A DNA stretch of 64,000 nucleotides from positions 1-64,000 of the forward strand of contig NZ_ARZA01000066.1 in assembly GCF_000387765.1 (NCBI RefSeq), given 5' to 3'. Position numbers and translations under genes: made by a program. This document shows positions 18,247 to 27,138 of the stretch, piece after piece. The notes under the pieces are model-generated. The model saw nothing but the letters and a program-made list of their open reading frames with translations. It ran no database searches and was not told the origin of the DNA. Positions within the stretch are counted from its first letter, which is position 1, and each line of letters opens with the position of its first letter. This stretch comes from Caldisalinibacter kiritimatiensis. Lineage in GTDB: Bacteria > Bacillota > Clostridia > Tissierellales > Caldisalinibacteraceae.

Positions 18247-18978
18247 ATGCAAAAAAAAATTATGAACCAAATGATAATATTTTTTTTGTCTGGAATTCTT
18301 GGCTATTTTTTAATAACTAATATGTTACATAATACTCAGCAATATTCGTTGGTATCGATTAATTCTATACAAATGATGAAAAATTCAATACAAAATAATC
18401 GACAAGAGATACAGGATTTAAGAGAAATGATAGAACAAAAGAAAAAAGAATTAGATAATTATAAAAATGCCGTTAAAGAAAAAGGAAGTATTAGTACCGT
18501 TTTAGAACAAGAATTAGAACAGCTAAAAATGCTTTCAGGAACAACAGATGTTCATGGTCCTGGAATTATGATTAGATTAGATGATAATCATGATGGCTAC
18601 AAAGAAGGTGAAGACCTTAATTTATATATTGTACATGATTTAGATGTGGTTTTAATTGTGAATGATTTAATAGCTGCGGGTGCAGAAGCAATAAGTATTA
18701 ATGGTAAAAGACTAACTGCTGATTCAGGAATAATATGTGGAGGTAACGTAATAAAAATAAATGATGAAGAAATAGGAGCACCCTTTATAATAAAAGCAAT
18801 TGGTGACCCGAAGCTTTTATCAGCTGCAGTTAATGCACCTAATACTTATGGATGGGAATTAAAAGAGTTTTTTGGTATTAAGCTCGAGACAATACAGAGT
18901 GATGATATTCCCATACCTAGGTATTTTAAGAAACCAGAATTTGAGTATGTAAAACCAATAAATAAAGAAGGTGAATAA
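18247..18978 (+). CDS. DUF881 family protein, second of a tandem pair
   Basis: A 243-residue protein with the same order as its upstream neighbour: membrane helix (about 8-24), coiled coil (about 45-85) and DUF881 core (DVHGPGIMIRLDD, then GAEAISINGKR). The start at ATG 18247 follows AGGAGG (18235-18240). The two copies differ considerably, so they may form a heteromer. The stop abuts the next start with no gap, which implies coupling to sbp. Confidence 0.88.
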   Translation: MQKKIMNQMIIFFLSGILGYFLITNMLHNTQQYSLVSINSIQMMKNSIQNNRQEIQDLREMIEQKKKELDNYKNAVKEKGSISTVLEQELEQLKMLSGTTDVHGPGIMIRLDDNHDGYKEGEDLNLYIVHDLDVVLIVNDLIAAGAEAISINGKRLTADSGIICGGNVIKINDEEIGAPFIIKAIGDPKLLSAAVNAPNTYGWELKEFFGIKLETIQSDDIPIPRYFKKPEFEYVKPINKEGE

Positions 18979-19308
18979 ATGCTAGTAGCAATCATAGGAC
19001 TGTTAATAGGTGGTATCATTGGATTCATTTTACCGATAACATATAATCCAAGTTATTCCTTATATATATCAGTAGGTATCTTAGCTTGTTTGGATTCAGT
19101 TTTTGGTGGTATCAGAGCTAATTTAGAGAATAAGTTTAATGCTAAGATTTTTATATCAGGTTTTTTTGGAAATGCTATATTAGCAGCTTTTTTGGCTTAT
19201 GTAGGTGACCGTTTAGGGGTACCACTTTACTATGCTGCTATTTTTGCGTTTGGTAGCAGATTATTCCAAAATTTTGCTATTATTAGAAGGTTTTATTTTA
19301 ATAAATAG
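18979..19308 (+). CDS. sbp: small basic membrane protein (Sbp, DUF1290)
   Basis: A 109-residue protein with three membrane helices (IIGLLIGGIIGFILP; ISVGILACLDSVFGG; ILAAFLAYVGDRLGVPLYYA). The LDSVFGGIRANLE segment is typical of the small basic protein found between ylxW/X and ftsA in Bacillus. Its role is not established. The start at ATG 18979 is immediately after the DUF881 stop, with the ribosome site inside that gene's end. Confidence 0.88.
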   Translation: MLVAIIGLLIGGIIGFILPITYNPSYSLYISVGILACLDSVFGGIRANLENKFNAKIFISGFFGNAILAAFLAYVGDRLGVPLYYAAIFAFGSRLFQNFAIIRRFYFNK

Positions 19309-19384
19309 CATAAGTGAAAGAGTAATATATTTATAAGCTCGTATATTAATTTGTATGTTCTGGTTTAATTAAAGGGGGGGGAAT

Positions 19385-20632
19385 ATGACAGACTTTTTTA
19401 CTTCTATAGATTTAGGAACATCTAAAGTCTGTGCAATCATTGCTGGAAAGGATAAAAATGGACAAGTCCAAATAATAGGAATGGGAAAGAGTGACTGTAA
19501 TGGTATAAAAAAAGGTGTAGTTGTTGATATAGAATCTACTACTAAAGGGGTAATTAATGCAGTTGAACAAGCTGAAAATATGGCTGATGTAACGGTAACA
19601 GAAGCCTATATAAATATCCCAGGAGGCTATTCTAGAATTGTTAGTAATAAAGGAATGATAGCTGTTTCTGGTGATGATAATGAAATATCCCTTGAGGATA
19701 TTGAAAGAGTTATAACTTCAGCTACAATCATATCAGTCCCCCAAGACCAGAGAATAATAGATGTGATACCAAATCAATATATAGTAGATGGTTATGATGA
19801 AATTAAAGACCCAACAGGTATGGTTGGAACAAGATTAGAAGTGGAAGCAGATATCGTTACTGCTTCGGTTACTACTACACAAAATCTTATTAAAAGCATT
19901 AATAAAGCAGGTATAGACGTAGTAGGTATATTTATGGAGCCTTTAGCTACAGCTAATTCTGTTTTGACGGATGATGAGAAAGAATTAGGTGTATTATTAA
20001 TAGATATTGGTGCAGGAACTAGCGATATATCTATATTTAAAAAAAATCGTTTGATATATTCAAATATACTTTTAGTAGGAGGAAATCATATCACTAACGA
20101 TTTATCAATTGGGCTTAGAATACCATTTAAACAAAGTGAAGAGATAAAGAGGAGGTATGGAGCAGTAGAGTATACAGAAGATAATAATGATAATGTAATA
20201 GAAATTAATCCAATTGGACTAAACAAAGAGATAAAGGTTTCTAAATATCAATTATCAGAAATAATAGAAGCACGAGTAGGTGAAGTTTTTGAGCTTATTG
20301 ACAAAGAATTACATAAAAATAAATTAAAAAAGCAACTGTTAGCAGGTGCAGTTATTACTGGAGGTGGAGTTAGTTATTTAAAGGGTATCGAGAAATTGGC
20401 TGGTTTAAGATTAGGATTACCAGTAAGAATTGGTAAGCCAAATGAATTAGTGGCTAATGAACCAATTTATTCTACTGCAGTTGGTATTATTAATTATGTT
20501 TATAAGAGGAAATTTAAATATTATATAGAATATAGTAATACTGAAGCTATAAAATCAAATTATAGGTCAAAAACAAAAAACAACAACAAACTTACATCTT
20601 TAGTAAAAAAAGTCTGGAAAGAATACTTTTAA
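19385..20632 (+). CDS. ftsA: cell division protein FtsA
   Basis: A 415-residue actin-like ATPase tethering FtsZ to the membrane. Phosphate 1 region IDLGTSKVCAII (residues 8-19), LLIDIGAGTSDISIF (phosphate 2), VITGGGVSYLKGI (adenosine site), and a C-terminal amphipathic helix (SLVKKVWKEYF) for membrane binding. The start at ATG 19385 follows an unusual run of eight G that serves as the ribosome binding site. It precedes ftsZ by 28 bases and is co-expressed with it. Confidence 0.96.
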   Translation: MTDFFTSIDLGTSKVCAIIAGKDKNGQVQIIGMGKSDCNGIKKGVVVDIESTTKGVINAVEQAENMADVTVTEAYINIPGGYSRIVSNKGMIAVSGDDNEISLEDIERVITSATIISVPQDQRIIDVIPNQYIVDGYDEIKDPTGMVGTRLEVEADIVTASVTTTQNLIKSINKAGIDVVGIFMEPLATANSVLTDDEKELGVLLIDIGAGTSDISIFKKNRLIYSNILLVGGNHITNDLSIGLRIPFKQSEEIKRRYGAVEYTEDNNDNVIEINPIGLNKEIKVSKYQLSEIIEARVGEVFELIDKELHKNKLKKQLLAGAVITGGGVSYLKGIEKLAGLRLGLPVRIGKPNELVANEPIYSTAVGIINYVYKRKFKYYIEYSNTEAIKSNYRSKTKNNNKLTSLVKKVWKEYF

Positions 20633-20660
20633 TAAACGTAATACATAAGGGGGTAATAAC

Positions 20661-21752
20661 GTGTTTGAATTTGATGTAGATGTAGAACAATTTGCAAGAA
20701 TAAAAGTTATAGGTGTTGGTGGCGGCGGAAATAACGCTGTTAATAGAATGATAGAAGCTGATGTTAAAGGAATTGAATATATTGCTATTAATACTGATAA
20801 ACAGGCTTTAGCATATTCAAAAGCAGAATATAAGATACAAATAGGAGAAAAATTGACAAAAGGATTAGGTGCGGGAGCTAATCCTGAAATAGGAAAAAAA
20901 GCTGCAGAAGAAAGTAGAAATGATATTCTTGAAATTTTAAAAGGTGCTGATATGGTATTCATAACAGCTGGTATGGGTGGAGGCACAGGTACAGGTGCAG
21001 CTCCAGTTGTGGCTGAAATAGCTAAAGAGATGGGAATATTAACTGTAGGTGTTGTAACTAAACCATTTATGTTTGAAGGAAGAAGAAGGATGATTCATGC
21101 TGAAAAAGGAGTACAAGATTTAAAAAGTAGAGTTGATACTCTAGTTACAATACCTAATGATAGATTATTACAGGTGGTTGAAAAGAAAACTTCAATCATG
21201 GATGCATTTAAAGTTGCTGACGATGTTTTAAGACAAGGTATACAAGGTATATCTGATCTTATAGCTGTACCAGCTTTAATAAATCTAGACTTTGCCGATG
21301 TAAAAACTATAATGACAGAAAAAGGACTCGCTCACATGGGAATAGGTAGAGCAAGTGGAGAAAGTAGAGCTACTGAAGCAGCTAAACAAGCTATACAAAG
21401 TCCTTTATTAGAAACATCTATAGAAGGTGCTAAAGGAGTATTATTAAATATTACAGGAGGTCCAAACTTAGGATTATTTGAAGTTAATGAGGCAGCTGAC
21501 CTTATTAGAGAATCAGTTGACCCAGATGCAAATATAATTTTTGGAGCTGGAATTGATGAAAATCTTAAAGATGATATAAAAATTACCGTAATTGCTACAG
21601 GATTTAGTGAAAATAATGTTAAGGAAGAAAAGAAAGTAGATGGCAAAGAGAATAGAAAGCAAAATCTAAATACAGATAAAAAGGATAATGATGAATTTGA
21701 GATTGATGACGATTTAGATATACCAACATTTTTAAGACAAAGAAACAGATAA
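20661..21752 (+). CDS. ftsZ: cell division GTPase FtsZ
   Basis: A 363-residue tubulin homologue forming the Z ring. Nucleotide-binding [11 protein letters not shown] near the N-terminus, tubulin signature GGGTGTG at residues 106-112, the T7 loop region [11 protein letters not shown], a charged linker and the conserved C-terminal peptide [11 protein letters not shown] that binds FtsA/SepF. The GTG start at 20661 follows AAGGGGGTAA. A strong terminator closes the dcw cluster here. Confidence 0.98.
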   Translation: MFEFDVDVEQFARIKVIGVGGGGNNAVNRMIEADVKGIEYIAINTDKQALAYSKAEYKIQIGEKLTKGLGAGANPEIGKKAAEESRNDILEILKGADMVFITAGMGGGTGTGAAPVVAEIAKEMGILTVGVVTKPFMFEGRRRMIHAEKGVQDLKSRVDTLVTIPNDRLLQVVEKKTSIMDAFKVADDVLRQGIQGISDLIAVPALINLDFADVKTIMTEKGLAHMGIGRASGESRATEAAKQAIQSPLLETSIEGAKGVLLNITGGPNLGLFEVNEAADLIRESVDPDANIIFGAGIDENLKDDIKITVIATGFSENNVKEEKKVDGKENRKQNLNTDKKDNDEFEIDDDLDIPTFLRQRNR

Positions 21753-21793
21753 AAATCCCTTTTTCCTCTTTTGAGGAAAAGGGATTTTTTTCG
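21753..21793 (+). terminator. strong intrinsic terminator after ftsZ
   Basis: TCCCTTTTTCCTC (21756-21768) pairs with GAGGAAAAGGGA (21773-21784) with one bulged T and a TTTT loop, followed by TTTTTTTT. It ends the dcw cluster transcript. Confidence 0.93.
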
Positions 21794-21836
21794 ACTTCAG
21801 CTTATGACATTTTTTTAATACAACTTATTATATAAT
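21790..21836 (+). promoter_or_regulatory. possible Spo0A-type promoter of spoIIGA-sigE
   Basis: TATAAT (21831-21836) is preceded by ATGACA (21804-21809) with a 21-base spacer, much longer than the normal 17. Upstream is TTCGACTT (21791-21798), a partial reverse-orientation match to the Spo0A box TTGTCGAA. The Bacillus spoIIG promoter likewise has an overlong spacer and Spo0A boxes. Suggestive only. Confidence 0.4.
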
Positions 21837-21905
21837 AGACATAAAAATAAGGACAACTGAATATGAGTTAAGTAGGGGGAAATGTATAATAAGGAGAGTT
21901 ACGAA

Positions 21906-22799
21906 GTGTATGTCTATGCTGAATATCTCATATTAGAGAACTTAGTCATAAATTATATAATACTATATTTAACGAAGTACTTTACTAAAACAGAGACCAG
22001 CAAGTTAAAACTTTTTATTGCTTCATTGATAGGTGCATTATATACACTGGTAGTTTTTTATCCTTCGTTAATGTTTATGACTAGATTTACAATTAAAGCT
22101 TCTGTTTCAGTATTGATAATTATAATTGCCTTTACACCTTATAAGCTGAGAAAATTTATTAAACTAATTGCAACTTTTTATGTTGTTTCTTTTGTATTTG
22201 CTGGTGCCGCATTGGCATTATTTTATTTAACTAAAGGAGATGTAGTAACAGGGAGAGGGATATTCTATATTAAAGAATTTCCTATTAGGCTATTGACTAT
22301 AGCTATTGTTATGTCATGGATATTATTTAAAACAACATGGGGGTATATACAAGGTACATTTAGTAAAGATAAAGTATTTGTTCCTATAACAATAAAGTTA
22401 AACGATAAAAAAGTAGCATTAACTGCTTTAATTGATACAGGTAATTCATTAAAAGACCCAATTACTGAAGTTCCAGTTATTATAGTACAGTTTTCAGCTA
22501 TAAAGAGTTTATTACCTAAAGAGATACAGAATGTTTTTACAACATATAAGGAAAATAGTTTAGAAACAATTTCAGCAGTTATGTTACAGACAAAGGCAGA
22601 AGTAAACTTCAGACTTATACCATTTAAGTCAATAGGAAAGGATAATGGGATGTTAGTAGGATTTAAGCCAGATAATGTTGTAATAGATGATGAAAATGAG
22701 CAAAAAGTAATCTCAGATATAATAGTTGGAATATATAACAATAAACTATCTACTGATGAAAAATATATGGCACTTTTACATCCAGAAATTCTGAATTAA
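21906..22799 (+). CDS. spoIIGA: SigE-processing peptidase SpoIIGA
   Basis: A 297-residue membrane-bound aspartic peptidase that removes the pro-sequence of SigE. Five membrane helices in the N-terminal half, then the protease domain with DTGN at residues 177-180, the catalytic Asp. The start was placed at GTG 21906 (N-terminus MYVYAEYLILENL) because AAGGAG (21891-21896) is nine bases upstream; ATG 21882, in frame behind AGGGGGA, is the alternative and adds eight residues. sigE follows 15 bases downstream, as expected. Confidence 0.92.
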   Translation: MYVYAEYLILENLVINYIILYLTKYFTKTETSKLKLFIASLIGALYTLVVFYPSLMFMTRFTIKASVSVLIIIIAFTPYKLRKFIKLIATFYVVSFVFAGAALALFYLTKGDVVTGRGIFYIKEFPIRLLTIAIVMSWILFKTTWGYIQGTFSKDKVFVPITIKLNDKKVALTALIDTGNSLKDPITEVPVIIVQFSAIKSLLPKEIQNVFTTYKENSLETISAVMLQTKAEVNFRLIPFKSIGKDNGMLVGFKPDNVVIDDENEQKVISDIIVGIYNNKLSTDEKYMALLHPEILN

Positions 22800-22814
22800 T
22801 TAGGAGGTGGTAAT

Positions 22815-23555
22815 TTGGGATATATATATACTAAACTAAAATTTAAATTTAGACTATGGCTTATTAAAATATTCAGTAAATTTAATATATTAGAAGATAA
22901 GGACATTTATTATATCGGTGGAAGTGAAATATTACCCCCTCCCTTAACTCCTGAGGAAGAAGCTTATTTAGTTTCAAAGTTAAAAGAAGAAGATAATGAA
23001 CATGTTAAATCAAAACTTATTGAAAGAAATTTAAGACTAGTAGTATATATAGCTAGAAAATTTGAAAATACAGGTGTAGGGGTTGAAGATTTAATTTCTA
23101 TTGGTACTATAGGGCTAATAAAAGCTGTGAATACTTTTAAACCGGATAAAAAAATAAAGTTAGCAACATATGCGTCTAAATGTATAGAAAACGAAATTTT
23201 GATGTATTTAAGGCGTAATAGTAAAACTAAATCTGAGATTTCCTTTGATGAGCCTTTAAATATTGACTGGGATGGTAATGAATTATTATTATCCGACATA
23301 TTAGGAACTGAAGGAGACATTATATTTAAATACTTAGAAGAAGAGGTAGATAGAGAATTGTTAAACCAATCAATTCAGAAGCTTTCAAATAGAGAGAAAA
23401 AGATAATGGAACTAAGGTTTGGTCTAAGGCAGGGAGAAGAAGGAAAAACTCAAAAAGAAGTTGCGGACTTATTAGGAATATCACAGTCTTATATATCAAG
23501 ACTGGAAAAAAGGATTATAAAACGATTAAAAAAAGATATAAGTAGAATGATTTAA
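22815..23555 (+). CDS. sigE: mother-cell sporulation sigma factor SigE (pro-form)
   Basis: A 246-residue sigma-70 family protein. The N-terminal pro-sequence is basic and hydrophobic ([14 protein letters not shown]), followed by the [13 protein letters not shown] cleavage region; region 2 has [17 protein letters not shown] and [14 protein letters not shown], and region 4 ends with [20 protein letters not shown]. The TTG start at 22815 follows AGGAGGTGG. SpoIIGA, encoded just upstream, activates it. It controls early mother-cell genes such as spoIVA. Confidence 0.96.
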   Translation: MGYIYTKLKFKFRLWLIKIFSKFNILEDKDIYYIGGSEILPPPLTPEEEAYLVSKLKEEDNEHVKSKLIERNLRLVVYIARKFENTGVGVEDLISIGTIGLIKAVNTFKPDKKIKLATYASKCIENEILMYLRRNSKTKSEISFDEPLNIDWDGNELLLSDILGTEGDIIFKYLEEEVDRELLNQSIQKLSNREKKIMELRFGLRQGEEGKTQKEVADLLGISQSYISRLEKRIIKRLKKDISRMI

Positions 23556-23582
23556 AGGGCACCTTTGTGTGTCCTTTTTTAT
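23554..23582 (+). terminator. intrinsic terminator after sigE
   Basis: AAAGGGCAC (23554-23562) pairs with GTGTCCTTT (one G-T pair) and is followed by a T-run. Confidence 0.85.
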
Positions 23583-23626
23583 GTAATAAATTACCAAATG
23601 AAAACTTAAAGAATTACTTTAAGTTG

Positions 23627-23655
23627 TGAATAAAAATGTATAAAAAGGCAATAAT
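23627..23655 (+). promoter_or_regulatory. SigF/SigG-like promoter before sigG
   Basis: TGAATA (23627-23632) is followed after 14 bases by GGCAATAAT (23647-23655), which fits the SigF -10 pattern GGnnAnAnT. Spacing is about one base shorter than usual. It matches the known SigF dependence of sigG in Bacillus. Confidence 0.4.
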
Positions 23656-23702
23656 TTTAGTTGAAAAGGGGCAAAACATCAAGAAAGGAATGAAGATAAT
23701 AA

Positions 23703-24476
23703 ATGCATATAAACAAAGTTGAAATTTGTGGAGTAAATACATCTGAATTACCTGTATTGACAAATAAAGAAATGAAAAAGCTATTCAAACGTATACATGC
23801 AGGTGATTTATCAGCTAGAGAAGAGTTTATAAGAGGCAACTTAAGATTAGTTCTTAGTGTTATTCAAAGGTTTAACAAAAGAGGAGAACCTGTTGATGAT
23901 TTGTTCCAAGTTGGATGTATTGGTTTAATTAAAGCTATTGATAATTTTGATTTATCTCAGAATGTAAAGTTTTCTACTTATGCTGTACCTATGATTATAG
24001 GTGAAATAAGAAGATATTTACGAGATAACAATTCTATAAGGGTAAGTAGATCTCTAAGAGATATTGCATATAAAGCATTACAAGTAAGGGACCAATTAAT
24101 TAATAAAAATTCAAAAGAACCAACAATATCAGAAATTGCAAAAGAGTTAAATTTACCTAAAGAAGAAGTAGTTTTTGCACTGGATGCTATACAGGACCCA
24201 ATATCTTTATTTGAGCCTATTTATCATGATAGTGGTGATGCTATATATGTAATGGACCAAGTAAGTGATGAGAAAAGCGAAGATGAAACTTGGCTTGAAG
24301 GAATAGCATTAAGAGAAGGGTTAAGAAAATTAAGTAGTAGAGAAAAACTCATTTTAAATCTAAGATTCTATGAAGGAAAGACACAAATGGAAGTAGCTGA
24401 TGAAATAGGAATTTCACAGGCTCAGGTATCAAGACTAGAGAAAGCAGCTTTAAGGCATATGAAAAAACTTATTTAA
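23703..24476 (+). CDS. sigG: late forespore sigma factor SigG
   Basis: A 257-residue sigma factor almost colinear with Bacillus SigG: N-terminal NKVEICGVNTSELPVL, region 2 GNLRLVLSVIQRFNKRG and DDLFQVGCIGLIKAIDNF, KFSTYAVPMIIGEIRRYLRD, region 4 GISQAQVSRLEKAAL. It directs late forespore genes (SASPs, germination proteins). The ATG at 23703 follows AAGGAATG. A terminator separates it from sigE, and a SigF/G-like promoter lies in the gap. Confidence 0.97.
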   Translation: MHINKVEICGVNTSELPVLTNKEMKKLFKRIHAGDLSAREEFIRGNLRLVLSVIQRFNKRGEPVDDLFQVGCIGLIKAIDNFDLSQNVKFSTYAVPMIIGEIRRYLRDNNSIRVSRSLRDIAYKALQVRDQLINKNSKEPTISEIAKELNLPKEEVVFALDAIQDPISLFEPIYHDSGDAIYVMDQVSDEKSEDETWLEGIALREGLRKLSSREKLILNLRFYEGKTQMEVADEIGISQAQVSRLEKAALRHMKKLI

Positions 24477-24603
24477 AATAAAATTAAAGGGGGACATTTC
24501 CATTATGCTCACTAAAAGGTAAATAAAATGAATTAGTAGTAATAAAATAAGACAAGTGCATATACAATTATAATAGATAAAATTATTATAAGAAGGTGAG
24601 ATA

Positions 24604-24894
24604 ATGGTTAGTACATCTGATTTAGTAAAAACATCGGACTTAAAAGAAAAAGAGGTTATAAATATTAAGGATGGTACTAGATTAGGTATGATAGTGGATA
24701 TAGATGTGGATCTTAATGAAGGAAAAATAAATGCAATAATTTTACCTAGTCTTGAGAAAGGATTTAGAATATTTAATAAAAATGATGATATAGTAATAAA
24801 ATGGGATAATATAATTAAAATTGGTTCAGATGTAATATTGGTAGATTTGAATTTACAAGGTTATAATCCACCTAATAAAACAGAAGACGATTAA
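24604..24894 (+). CDS. ylmC: YlmC/YmxH family PRC-barrel sporulation protein
   Basis: A 96-residue single PRC-barrel-like domain (KEVINIKDGTRLGMIVDIDVDLNEGKINAIILP) typical of the YlmC/YmxH family, which sits next to sigG in many spore formers. Function is unknown; PRC barrels are usually small protein- or RNA-binding modules. The start at ATG 24604 follows AAGGTGAG. It has its own 127-base upstream gap; no clear promoter could be assigned there. Confidence 0.88.
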   Translation: MVSTSDLVKTSDLKEKEVINIKDGTRLGMIVDIDVDLNEGKINAIILPSLEKGFRIFNKNDDIVIKWDNIIKIGSDVILVDLNLQGYNPPNKTEDD

Positions 24895-24912
24895 TTAGTA
24901 AAATTTTTTTAT

Positions 24913-24941
24913 TGGACAACGTTAAAAAAATATAATATAAT
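24913..24941 (+). promoter_or_regulatory. SigA-type promoter before nrdR
   Basis: TGGACA (24913-24918), a 17-base spacer and TATAAT (24936-24941), 41 bases before the nrdR start. Confidence 0.6.
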
Positions 24942-24981
24942 GAACCTGAACTTATAAATTTAGTAATGAAGGTGATAGTAG

Positions 24982-25437
24982 ATGAAATGTCCTTTTTGTG
25001 ACTATTATGAAACAAAAGTTGTTGATTCGAGACCTACAGATGAAGGACAGGCTATTAGAAGGAGAAGGGAATGTATAAGCTGTAAGAAGCGTTTTACAAC
25101 TTATGAGAAAATTGAAGAAATCCCACTTGTTGTTGTTAAAAAAGATGGCACAAGACAGCCTTATAATAGAAGCAAATTATTAAATGGGATTATAAGAGCT
25201 TGTGAAAAGAGACCAGTGTCTATTAATACAATGGAAAAAGTAGTTAATGATATAGAAAAAGTATTGTACAATTTAATGGAAAAAGAAGTGACAACAAAAG
25301 ACATTGGAGAAATGGTTATGAATAAGCTTAAGAATATTGATGAAGTAGCTTATGTTAGATTTGCGTCAGTTTATAGACAGTTTAAGGATATAAACACTTT
25401 TATGGACGAATTAAAGAAATTACTGGATGAAAAGTAA
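24982..25437 (+). CDS. nrdR: transcriptional repressor NrdR
   Basis: A 151-residue protein with an N-terminal zinc ribbon (Cys3, Cys6, Cys31, Cys34) and an ATP-cone domain ([21 protein letters not shown]). It represses ribonucleotide reductase genes when dATP is bound. Start at ATG 24982; a TGGACA-N17-TATAAT promoter is 40 bases upstream. The gene commonly lies near sigG/ylmC in Clostridia. No ribonucleotide reductase gene is in this window, so its targets are elsewhere. Confidence 0.97.
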   Translation: MKCPFCDYYETKVVDSRPTDEGQAIRRRRECISCKKRFTTYEKIEEIPLVVVKKDGTRQPYNRSKLLNGIIRACEKRPVSINTMEKVVNDIEKVLYNLMEKEVTTKDIGEMVMNKLKNIDEVAYVRFASVYRQFKDINTFMDELKKLLDEK

Positions 25438-25466
25438 ATATATAATGTTCTTACATTAAACAGTAA

Positions 25467-25566
25467 GACTCACTATAAATCCTCAATATAAACAAGGTAT
25501 TATAATTTTTATTATTTGAATTAGTATTAATTTATTGATAGAGGATTTGGTTGAGTCCTTTTTTAT
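25467..25566 (+). terminator. long-range hairpin with T-run between nrdR and pgeF
   Basis: GACTCA (25467-25472) plus AAATCCTC (25477-25484) pair with GAGGATTT (25541-25548) plus TGAGTC (25552-25557), enclosing about 56 AT-rich bases; CTTTTTT follows. It may be a terminator or a leader attenuator for pgeF. Confidence 0.6.
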
Positions 25567-25589
25567 TGTATAGGAAGGAATGAGATTTT

Positions 25590-26417
25590 ATGAATACCGA
25601 TAAAGGATTCGTATTAAAAGAAGTAAATGGAATCAAATATTACTCAATACCAAGGTTTGAAAAAACAGGTCTAGTTAAACATATGTTTACAACTCGATTT
25701 GGGGGAGTTAGTCCAGGTCCATACGAAAGTTTAAATTTAGGTATAAATACAGGAGATGATAATGAAAATATAACAGAGAATTTTAATAGGATTATAAAAT
25801 TAATGGATAGTACTATAGATGATATAGTAGTATCTAATCAGCTACACACTACTAATATAGAAATTATTGAAGGTAATGAAGAATATAATGGAATAGATAA
25901 TAGAAAATTAATGAAACAAGGTATTGATGGATTAATAACAAATAAAAGAGATATCACACTTTTTACTTTTTATGCTGACTGCGTACCATTATTCTATCTA
26001 GATATTAAGAAAAAAGTTATAGGATTAGCTCATGCTGGATGGAGAGGGACTGTAAATAAGATTGCTAGTAAGATGGTTGATTTAATGACCAAGAAATATA
26101 ATTGTGCTCCTAAAGATATACTTGTGGGGATTGGACCTTCAATAGGCCCTTGCTGTTATGTAGTAGGAGACGATGTGTATAAAAAATTTAACAAAAACTT
26201 TACAAACCTTAATAATTTGATGAAACCAAGCGGTGAAGGTAAATGGTATCTTAATCTATGGGAAGCAAATAAACAAGCTTTGCAGGAGATAGGTATTTTA
26301 GATAGAAATATAATTGTAAGTGAAATATGCACTAGCTGCCATACAGAATTACTGTTTTCCTTTAGAAAAGAATTAGGAGAGACGGGAAGGATGGCTGCAA
26401 TAATAAAGCTTAACTAA
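25590..26417 (+). CDS. pgeF: PgeF/YfiH-LACC1 family protein (purine nucleoside phosphorylase or editing amidohydrolase)
   Basis: A 275-residue protein of the multicopper-polyphenol-oxidase-like family, now known to act on nucleosides or peptidoglycan precursors. Metal and active-site motifs are visible: HTTNIEII, FYADCVPLFYLD, HAGWRGTV, and GIGPSIGPCCYVVG. In Bacillus ylmD is the homologue near sigG. The ATG at 25590 has AGGAAGGA upstream. Preceded by a long hairpin with T-run, so its expression may be attenuated separately from nrdR. Confidence 0.92.
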   Translation: MNTDKGFVLKEVNGIKYYSIPRFEKTGLVKHMFTTRFGGVSPGPYESLNLGINTGDDNENITENFNRIIKLMDSTIDDIVVSNQLHTTNIEIIEGNEEYNGIDNRKLMKQGIDGLITNKRDITLFTFYADCVPLFYLDIKKKVIGLAHAGWRGTVNKIASKMVDLMTKKYNCAPKDILVGIGPSIGPCCYVVGDDVYKKFNKNFTNLNNLMKPSGEGKWYLNLWEANKQALQEIGILDRNIIVSEICTSCHTELLFSFRKELGETGRMAAIIKLN

Positions 26418-26435
26418 AATAAGGAGGTTCTTTAA

Positions 26436-27128
26436 ATGAAATACGCAAAAATACTTGTTGTAGACGACGAAGAGCATATTGTTGAGCTTATTAATTTTAA
26501 TCTAGAGAAGCATGGTTATAAAGTAGTAACTGCTTTTAATGGTAAAGATGCATTTAAAAAAGTAAAAGAAGAAAGTCCTGATTTGATTGTTTTAGATTTA
26601 ATGTTACCAGAGATAGATGGTATAGATGTATGTAAAATGCTTAAGAAAGATTCCGATACAGAAAAAATACCAATAATTATGCTGACAGCGAGAAGCGAAG
26701 AAACTGATAAAGTATTAGGACTTGAGCTTGGGGCAGATGATTATGTTACAAAACCGTTTAGCGTTAAGGAGCTAATTGCTAGAATAAAAGCTGTATTAAG
26801 AAGAAGTAGCGATGCAAATAAAAAAGAACAACCAGTTATAAAAATTGGTGATATAGTTATCGATACAGAAAAGCATGAGGTAACTAAAAAAGACCAAGTG
26901 TTAGAATTAACTCTTAAGGAGTTTGAAGTATTAAAGTTATTAGCTAGTAATAGAGGAAAAGTTTTATCAAGAGACTTTTTACTTGATGAGGTTTGGGGAT
27001 ATGATTATTATGGAGAAACTAGAACAGTTGATGTTCATATACGACATTTAAGAAGAAAAATTGAAGACAATGACAAAGATCCAAAATATATAGAAACTAT
27101 AAGAGGTGTAGGATATAAAATGAGGTAG
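26436..27128 (+). CDS. phoP: PhoP-like response regulator (OmpR family)
   Basis: A 230-residue regulator. Receiver domain with acidic pair DD (10-11), phospho-acceptor D54 (IVLDLMLP), T84 and K in YVTKPFS; C-terminal winged helix ending RTVDVHIRHLRRKIE...IRGVGYKMR. The start at ATG 26436 follows AAGGAGG. It is paired with the histidine kinase 10 bases downstream. A four-element Pho box just past phoR supports the PhoP identity, although no pst genes are linked. Confidence 0.9.
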   Translation: MKYAKILVVDDEEHIVELINFNLEKHGYKVVTAFNGKDAFKKVKEESPDLIVLDLMLPEIDGIDVCKMLKKDSDTEKIPIIMLTARSEETDKVLGLELGADDYVTKPFSVKELIARIKAVLRRSSDANKKEQPVIKIGDIVIDTEKHEVTKKDQVLELTLKEFEVLKLLASNRGKVLSRDFLLDEVWGYDYYGETRTVDVHIRHLRRKIEDNDKDPKYIETIRGVGYKMR

Positions 27129-27138
27129 AGGGGTATAT

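Noticed and set aside
22265-22741. 158-codon open frame on the minus strand inside spoIIGA
   Set aside because: Antisense to the protease domain with the DTGN motif; composition looks like a shadow.
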